Positions 59,083 through 64,000 of a stretch of 64,000 nt of DNA are shown in pieces. A program made the position numbers and the translations under genes. The stretch spans positions 1,674,001 through 1,738,000 of the forward strand of contig NZ_BNBE01000002.1 in NCBI RefSeq assembly GCF_014654895.1. Direction: 5' to 3'. Every line of letters begins with the position of its first letter. Position 1 is the stretch's first letter. The DNA is from Streptomyces filamentosus. GTDB taxonomy: Bacteria; Actinomycetota; Actinomycetes; Streptomycetales; Streptomycetaceae. A model generated the notes under the pieces. The model saw nothing but the letters and a program-made list of their open reading frames with translations, was not told where the DNA came from and did not search any database.

Positions 59083-59616
59083 ATGACGCGGACCTTGTAT
59101 CTGTTCAGCAGCGCGGCGCCTCCGGTCTTCGACATCGCCCGGGTCATCGAGGAGGCGCAGGCGGACGGCTGGGACGTCTGCCTGGGGCTCACCCCGACGG
59201 CGGCCGGCTGGCTCCACGAGTCCCTGGACGGCCTGGCCGCGCTCACCGGCAGGCCTGTGCGCTGGGACTACCGTCTCCCCGGCGACCCGGACGTGTGGCC
59301 GAAGCCGGACGCCATCCTCGTCGCCCCCGCCACCTTCAACACCGTCAACGCCTGGGCGCTCGGCATCACGCATAAATGGCTCGTCGGCGTGGTCGCCGAA
59401 GGCATCGGCAAGGGCATCCCGATCGCGGTGATGCCGTGCGTGAACAGCGCCTACACCGCCCACCCCCAGTGGGAGCGGTCGATCGAGACCCTCCGCGGCG
59501 CCGGCGTGACCGTGGTCTACGGCGAGGGCGGGTTCGTGCCGAACGAGCCCGGCCAGGGCGACCGGTCCGCCTACCCCTGGCCCGCCGCACTGAAAGCCGT
59601 CTCCGACCTGCTGTGA
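59083..59616 (+). CDS. HFCD-type flavoprotein
   Basis: A protein of 177 residues, MTRTLYLFSSAAPPVFDIAR. AILVAPATFNTVNAWALGI has the P-A-T-x-N-x-x-x-x FMN-phosphate motif of homo-oligomeric flavin-containing Cys decarboxylases, and IAVMPCVNSAYTAHPQW the P-x-M-x-x-x-M-like segment. Relatives decarboxylate phosphopantothenoylcysteine or C-terminal Cys of RiPP precursors; others lie beside Streptomyces XRE genes with unknown substrates. No Cys-ending peptide gene is near. The start may be ATG 59074. It is divergent from the XRE regulator, which probably controls it. Confidence 0.82.
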   Translation: MTRTLYLFSSAAPPVFDIARVIEEAQADGWDVCLGLTPTAAGWLHESLDGLAALTGRPVRWDYRLPGDPDVWPKPDAILVAPATFNTVNAWALGITHKWLVGVVAEGIGKGIPIAVMPCVNSAYTAHPQWERSIETLRGAGVTVVYGEGGFVPNEPGQGDRSAYPWPAALKAVSDLL

Positions 59617-59873
59617 GGGAAACGGCAACGGAGACGGGAGTGTTCGTAGACCTCTGGCGCCAGGTGTGAAGGGCCCTGACGTCGCCGCACGCCGGGACGG
59701 TCGCGAGCAGCACACCCGTGCCAGTTCCTCGGGGTGAGCGTTGCCCAAAGCGCTGCAGATCTGTTCGTGGCGAAGGCGCGTCACCCCGAGCTCCGGCCGG
59801 GGGACACCCCCGCAAGGGTGATCGCCGTCAACACGCCCACCGACCCGGAGCCGTGACCGCTACGCTCCGTTGC

Positions 59874-60437
59874 GTGTCTCACCGATCGTTACCACTGGCG
59901 TTCGCCGTAGCGGCCTTTCTCACCGTCGCCGCTCCTCCGCCAGCGTTCGCCGCCGTCCGGCCCGCCCCCTGCGTCGGCGGCGTGACCGAGACGAGAAGCT
60001 TCTCGGCCGTCGACGACGGTGAGATCCGCTGGACGGACAAGACGGGCTACGACGACGCCCGCAAGCACGCGATCTCGGCCTGGCAGTACAACGGCTCGAA
60101 GATCAGGATCGTCGCAGACTCGGCGATCACCTCCAACGACCTGGAGTTCAAGGACGCCGACCTCGGCACCCGGGCCTCCGACCCGCTCGGCCGGTACGAA
60201 CGCCACGGATCGATCGGCGCCACCGACTACATCATCTTCAACCGGCAGAAGCTGCGAGGCGCCACGAAGGAGCTTCTGCGGTACGTCGCCCTGCACGAGC
60301 TCGGCCACGCGCTGGGCCTGTGCCACAAGTCCGACTCGATCGTCTCCCTGATGTGGAAGAACGCACCGTCGCCGGGCTACGAGATCACCTGGATCCCTGA
60401 GGTCGACAAGGCCAACTACAAGAAACTGTGGGGCTGA
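59874..60437 (+). CDS. secreted metzincin (matrixin-like) metalloprotease
   Basis: A protein of 187 residues from VSHRSLPLAFAVAAFLTVAA, a Sec signal ending in A-F-A. The mature part has the zinc motif H-E-L-G-H-A-L-G-L-C-H near residues 140-150 (HExxHxxGxxH), with SIVSLMWKN as Met-turn and FSAVDDGEIRWTDKTGY as the pro/early domain. The enzyme is expected outside the cell. TACGCT is seven bases before GTG 59874, so a leaderless start is possible; GTG 59853 has GGAG but at short spacing. Its stop overlaps the next start as TGATG. Confidence 0.85.
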   Translation: MSHRSLPLAFAVAAFLTVAAPPPAFAAVRPAPCVGGVTETRSFSAVDDGEIRWTDKTGYDDARKHAISAWQYNGSKIRIVADSAITSNDLEFKDADLGTRASDPLGRYERHGSIGATDYIIFNRQKLRGATKELLRYVALHELGHALGLCHKSDSIVSLMWKNAPSPGYEITWIPEVDKANYKKLWG

Positions 60438-60931
60438 TGACCATGAACAAGCTCACCCTCGGCGCCGCCGGCCTCGCCGTCGCGGCCGCGCTGGGCGCCG
60501 GCGGCTACGCCTGGATGCAGCAGGACGACCCGGTGCACCTCGAGGCGCTGTGCACGCCGACGCAGACGGACGCCGCCGAAGCCGCCCGCGCCCAGAACCT
60601 CGCCTTGGTCGACGTCGTCTCCAAAGGCCGGTACATCACCAAGGGCGACGACGGTGTGCAGACCTTCCAGGTCCGCACCCTCGCCGTCTACAAGGGCACG
60701 CTGCCCGCCGAGGCGGAAATCGGCCTGCCGAAGGCGTCGGCGGCGAAGCTGCAGCCCGGCAGCCGCTACGAGGTGTCCGTCCTCGGGCCGGAGGCCGGCA
60801 CGTGGATCGCCCGCTTCACTCGCCCGGTCCCGTCCGGGAAGACAGTGGACGCGCTCGCCACCCACTGGAAGGCGGAGCTCGCCAAGAAGTTCGTCGAGCC
60901 GTCCTGCTCCGACACCACCACGGCGCCGTGA
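60437..60931 (+). CDS. membrane-anchored or secreted hypothetical protein
   Basis: A protein of 164 residues, MTMNKLTLGAAGLAVAAALG, with a hydrophobic segment at 6-27 that is a signal anchor. The outer part has DALCTPTQTDAAE-like sequence and a beta-rich domain (VDVVSKGRYITKGDDGVQTF, ARFTRPVPSGKTVDALATHW). It includes two Cys, one near each end, that could pair. Coupled to the metalloprotease by TGATG and to the next gene by GTGA, it may be an inhibitor or partner of the protease, by context only. Confidence 0.7.
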   Translation: MTMNKLTLGAAGLAVAAALGAGGYAWMQQDDPVHLEALCTPTQTDAAEAARAQNLALVDVVSKGRYITKGDDGVQTFQVRTLAVYKGTLPAEAEIGLPKASAAKLQPGSRYEVSVLGPEAGTWIARFTRPVPSGKTVDALATHWKAELAKKFVEPSCSDTTTAP

Positions 60932-61233
60932 GTCCGCAAGACAGATCGTCTGCGGCCCGCGAGGGCCTGGCCGGCGTACTCGCCGACATCGGTGTGGCCC
61001 ACCAGATCGACGAGCACGCCGACGGCCTGCTGCTGTCGCTACTGGAGGTCGACCTCCACTACGTCGGCCCGTATATCGGCCGCTACCTCGTGGACGTTCC
61101 GCAGGACGTGCGGACACCGCTGGTCGTCCGCTTCCCTCTCACACAGAGCACCGCGCGGACGGTCGCGGCCGCCGGCCGGGCCCGACTCCTGGCCCAGTCA
61201 CGGGGGGCATCGAAGACCATGCCCAGAGCCTAG
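60928..61233 (+). CDS. hypothetical protein, third gene of the protease operon
   Basis: A protein of 101 residues from VSPQDRSSAAREGLAGVLAD, with HADGLLLSLLEVDLHYVGPY in the middle and a basic end (RARLLAQSRGASKTMPRA). It has no signal peptide, so it acts inside the cell. GTG 60928 overlaps the upstream stop as GTGA. The function is unknown. The following 61234-61395 has no gene. Confidence 0.65.
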   Translation: MSPQDRSSAAREGLAGVLADIGVAHQIDEHADGLLLSLLEVDLHYVGPYIGRYLVDVPQDVRTPLVVRFPLTQSTARTVAAAGRARLLAQSRGASKTMPRA

Positions 61234-61395
61234 GGACACGAGGAAGTCGCGGAAGGTTGCGGAAAAACTCGTTCGCGGGTCCTGAACGCTTGCGGGCTCT
61301 TGCGGCCGGACAAGGAAGCAACCGGCATGGGAGGCGACGAAGCGGCAGCCGGCCACTTCGCCCGATCGTCACCCGCAGCAGGACGGCGCCGGTGA

Positions 61396-63178
61396 CTACC
61401 CCCAACGGCCTCGGTCGACCTGCGGCACGGGGTGATCCGCGCGCCGCCGCAGCGCCTTCCGGTCTAGCCGGATGGCCTCCTGGCCGGCCTTGTCGCGCAG
61501 TTCGGTCCAGCCCGGGGGCGGCGCGGGCTCAAGCACCCGCTCCCCGTCCCAGACCGGTCCCGACTGGTGCAGCGCATCCAACTGGGCAGCCAGGTCGCGC
61601 TCGAGGTTGCTGGTGGCCCGCACGAGCCCCCGGGCCTCCTTGCCGCCATCGCGCACTTCGGCGATGAGGCAGTGGTCGAACAGGTGCGCCAGCCGCACCA
61701 TCCACCAGCGGGAGTCCTGGTGGTTCTGGCTGATCGGCGCGCAGGCCAGGTCCACGGCCGACAGCGCCCCGTGATCCTCCACCCGGGCCAGCACGTCCCG
61801 ATGCAGCGCGGTCAGCCGCGGCCGCTTACGAGCCTTCCGCGCGCTCGGGGGCACCTCCTCGACGCCGGCCCGGCGCCACAGCAGGGCGCGCATTCCGACC
61901 ATGCACGCGTGCTCGTGCCGGGTACACCACATGCCGTCCCGGCCGGGGGCGTCGGCCAGTTCCAGCAGTCCCGGGCACACGTCGCACAACCGGAGCACGA
62001 CCGGCTCGCCCCGGCCGGACCCGTCGCGGTGATCGCCCGGCCACCACGGCTGCTCCACCGCGTCCTCGCGGCCGCACAGCGCGCACCCGGACGAGTGCAT
62101 CGGCTCCTCGGCCAGCGACGTGCGCAGCCTGCGCACCGCACCCCACGGCCACACATCGGCCGAACCCTGGGACTGGAGATCATCGGCCCAGCCCAGCGAC
62201 AGGCACTGCTCACACAGCCCGACGGGGGAGGAGGCCAGCGGGGCGCCGCGCTGGGCAACGCGCGCCGCCTCACCCTGCCGCCCGCACCACGAGCAGCTCG
62301 TCAGCGGCACTTCCACCGGCCGCTGATAAGGCACGGTCGCCGTCGTGGAGACGGTCAGCTCCCGTTCCTCCTCGAACAGCACCCTCCCCTCAACTCCCTG
62401 GGCGGACCTGAACAGGCGGACGACCTTACTGCGCCCCGCGAGCGCGAGCCGGGTACGCCAGTGGCCGTACCCGCCCATGTCCAGCACCCGCTGCCGCTCC
62501 CCGCGGTCGCGGGCGGCATCGTGAAGGCGCTGTTCGGCCTTGCGCTGCTCGAGCGGATCGTCCAGGCGCGGACGGAGTTCCACGGCGAGATCGACGTGCA
62601 GCAGCGACTCCCGGGCGGGATCGGCGTAGGCGCCCACCGCGCGGATCTCCTTGACCCACCACAGCGTCGCATCGGGATCAGCGTTGACCGCCCGGGCAGC
62701 CTTGACGACCTTGGCGGCCAGCGCATCGGCGTTCTTGCGGGTGGACGGCCTGCGGCCAGAGGCGTGGGCCAGGCTCCGCCCCGCAGGGGTCAGCGTCCAG
62801 GTCCGGTAGTCGTGGTACTCGCAGTCCTCGGTGCGGCAGTCGTAGCAGTGCTGGGGCTGGTCGAGGTCCTCGGGCGCGGGTCAGGTACCCGGCGCCGACG
62901 AGGGCGGCCAGCAGCGCCAGGCAACGCTCCCGGTCCAGGTGCACGGCACGCTGGGCGTCCTGGACGCGCACTCCGAAGGAGTCGCCACGCTTGAGCAGGT
63001 CGCGGATCTCGCGCGTGGCATGGCCCAGCAGCGGAGCATCCAGGTCCACAACCCGCTCGCCCTCCTGACCCCCGATGCCGCCGAGCGCCATCAGGGCGGG
63101 TCCGCTGTCCCCGTCCTCCCGGGCGTACCGGCCCGCCACCTCCGCGAGGAGACCCCTTAGATCCTCCAGACCCTCCAC
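61396..63178 (-). pseudogene. zinc-ribbon protein gene interrupted by a one-base frameshift
   Basis: GTG 63178 with AAGGAG four bases before opens VEGLEDLRGLLAEVAGRYAR. About 99 residues later, at LVGAGYLTRA, the frame fails, and a shift of one base at about 62872-62883 restores EDLDQPQHCYDCRTEDCEYH and an unbroken run to TGA or TAG near 61396. The whole span is 1,783 bases, one more than a multiple of three. The restored 593-residue protein has several C-x-x-C pairs (CSWCG, CEQC, CALC, CDVC) fitting zinc ribbons, and a helical head. It may be a pseudogene, sequencing error or programmed shift. Confidence 0.65.
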
Positions 63179-63600
63179 GGAACTCCTTCTCTCGGCCCGC
63201 TGCCGCACGAGAAGCCGCTGTTCAACTTCTGCCGCCCCGAGACTATCGGCAGGAACACCGGGCGGCCGGCCCCGGACCGGGGTCTCCACCGTGTACCTCG
63301 ATCCGGTGCCCGCACAGGTTGACCAGGGCCACGAGCATCGTCGCCGCGCTGATGCCCGGCTCCGCCCTCTCCCCGCGCTCCTCCACACTCGCCTCGGGGT
63401 CCAGGTTCGTAGACGACCACGTCCCGAGCGTAGGCAGCCCCGCAGGGCGGGCAGGGAGGAATCGCGGAACTGCTCCGCGCAACGCGCTGCCCGGCCGGAT
63501 GAACTCGCGGAAGAATCTGTGTCGGTGTGGGGTCCGGCCGTCCCGCAAGGGTGAGGAGAGGGCATCGGGCCCGATCCCGCCCGGCGAACGGACTCGGCTG
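63179..63600. other. gap with a weak minus-strand frame
   Basis: About 420 bases. A minus-strand stretch near 63300-63400 reads ASVEERGERAEPGISAATML then VALVNLCGHRIEVHGG, which looks protein-like, but no start with a ribosome site is seen. Not called as a gene. Confidence 0.35.
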
Positions 63601-63744
63601 ATGAACATCTACTCGGTGGTGGCGATGGTGGTGGGAGGGATCGCGGGCTGCGGCCTGTGGGCCGCGGGCGCGTCGCCCGCGGAGGCCTTCGGCGGCGCCG
63701 TGGCGGCGACCCTGCTCGCCGACCACCTGCTGGAGCGCCCGTGA
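63601..63744 (+). CDS. 47-residue membrane peptide
   Basis: MNIYSVVAMVVGGIAGCGLW, then AAGASPAEAFGGAVAATLLA and DHLLERP. Two hydrophobic stretches make a hairpin across the membrane likely. ATG 63601 is the first start with coding character in a longer frame. Its stop overlaps the next gene's GTG as GTGA. No family is recognised. Small membrane proteins of this sort are common before unknown genes in actinomycetes. Confidence 0.5.
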   Translation: MNIYSVVAMVVGGIAGCGLWAAGASPAEAFGGAVAATLLADHLLERP

Positions 63745-64000
63745 AGAGCCCCGCTCACCCCGTCGCCGCGCCCGCGTCGTCTCAGGAGTGCGACTGGGCG
63801 CCCCTGCTCACGGCTGCCCTTGGCCGCTCCTGCTCCTCCTGCCGCCCCCGCGACCGGCAGCGCGGCCCGAGCGCCCGGCGCTGGCTGGAGGCCACCGCGG
63901 CCCCCGACACCCGGCGCCTGGCCCTCGCCTGCACCCTGGTCGGGTACGAGGAGCACACCGCCACGGTCGAGCTGGCGGCCGCTCTCGTCCGCCGGGCCCG
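63741..64000 (+). CDS. partial gene, runs off right edge
   Basis: GTG 63741 opens VKSPAHPVAAPASSQECDWA, followed by RSCSSCRPRDRQRGPSARRW and TRRLALACTLVGYEEHTATV. At least 86 residues lie in the window. The C-x-x-C and a helical run suggest a small Cys-containing regulator-like protein, but the rest is missing. It overlaps the upstream membrane peptide by GTGA. Confidence 0.55.
   Translation, partial: MKSPAHPVAAPASSQECDWAPLLTAALGRSCSSCRPRDRQRGPSARRWLEATAAPDTRRLALACTLVGYEEHTATVELAAALVRRA

Overview
The window reads as DNA from Streptomyces or a close relative such as Kitasatospora. It has very high GC, strong GC bias at third codon positions, many GTG starts, and many ATGA, GTGA and TGATG stop/start overlaps. 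It also has family types typical of that group: XRE regulators with TPR-like tails, an RsbW-type ATPase, an HFCD flavoprotein and a Tat-exported TPR protein. Around 25 to 34 kb there is a plasmid maintenance core: a coupled pair of large replication-type winged-helix proteins, a ParA ATPase with a repeat-rich partner, 96-bp tandem repeats and long non-coding tracts. I infer a large plasmid or a plasmid integrated in a chromosome. No telomere, tap/tpg or tra genes are visible, so linear versus circular cannot be decided.

Layout. 0-5.7 kb: small metabolic and regulatory genes (GFA protein, two P-loop kinases, GNAT plus a TPR-like regulator, Nudix). 5.6-15.7 kb: an accessory biosynthetic block. 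It contains a PIG-L deacetylase, a hexapeptide acyltransferase and a tightly coupled five-gene operon (acyl-CoA dehydrogenase-like, acyl-AMP ligase, HAD phosphatase, sugar-nucleotide epimerase, aldo/keto reductase). A divergent pair follows (NAD(P)HX dehydratase-like kinase and a TrpD with altered acceptor-site residues), then an NDK-like protein. 16.1-17.2 kb: a possible RiPP remnant, with a 53-residue peptide, an attenuator hairpin and a 3'-truncated HExxH-type enzyme that meets an antisense gene fragment. 17.2-25.1 kb: a 1,215-residue PD-(D/E)XK protein divergent from a SNF2 helicase coupled to a SWIM zinc-finger protein, a possible defence or DNA-repair island.

25.3-34.3 kb: the replication and partition core. 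It includes a well-defined candidate structured RNA (about 155 nt, with promoter, closing stem and terminator) divergent from the large replication-type gene. The parA partner gene encodes about 20 uninterrupted AETQ tetrapeptides. Three perfect 96-bp tandem repeats lie upstream of parA, and a 22-bp sequence recurs on both sides of the par operon. 34.3-47.3 kb: small hypothetical genes, several with leaderless-type promoters, then two tandem paralogous giant alpha-helical proteins (1,269 and 1,180 residues) with a small HTH gene between them, and a PIN-domain nuclease.

47.3-64 kb: mostly short lineage-type hypothetical genes, a CoiA-like nuclease with a long coiled coil, and a TIGR02391-type protein. 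After these come an RsbW-like ATPase, a partner and an XRE regulator divergent from an HFCD flavoprotein; a secreted metzincin operon; a frameshifted zinc-ribbon gene; and a partial gene at the right edge. Pseudogenes and fragments at both ends and at 17.0 and 54.1 kb show that the region has been rearranged.
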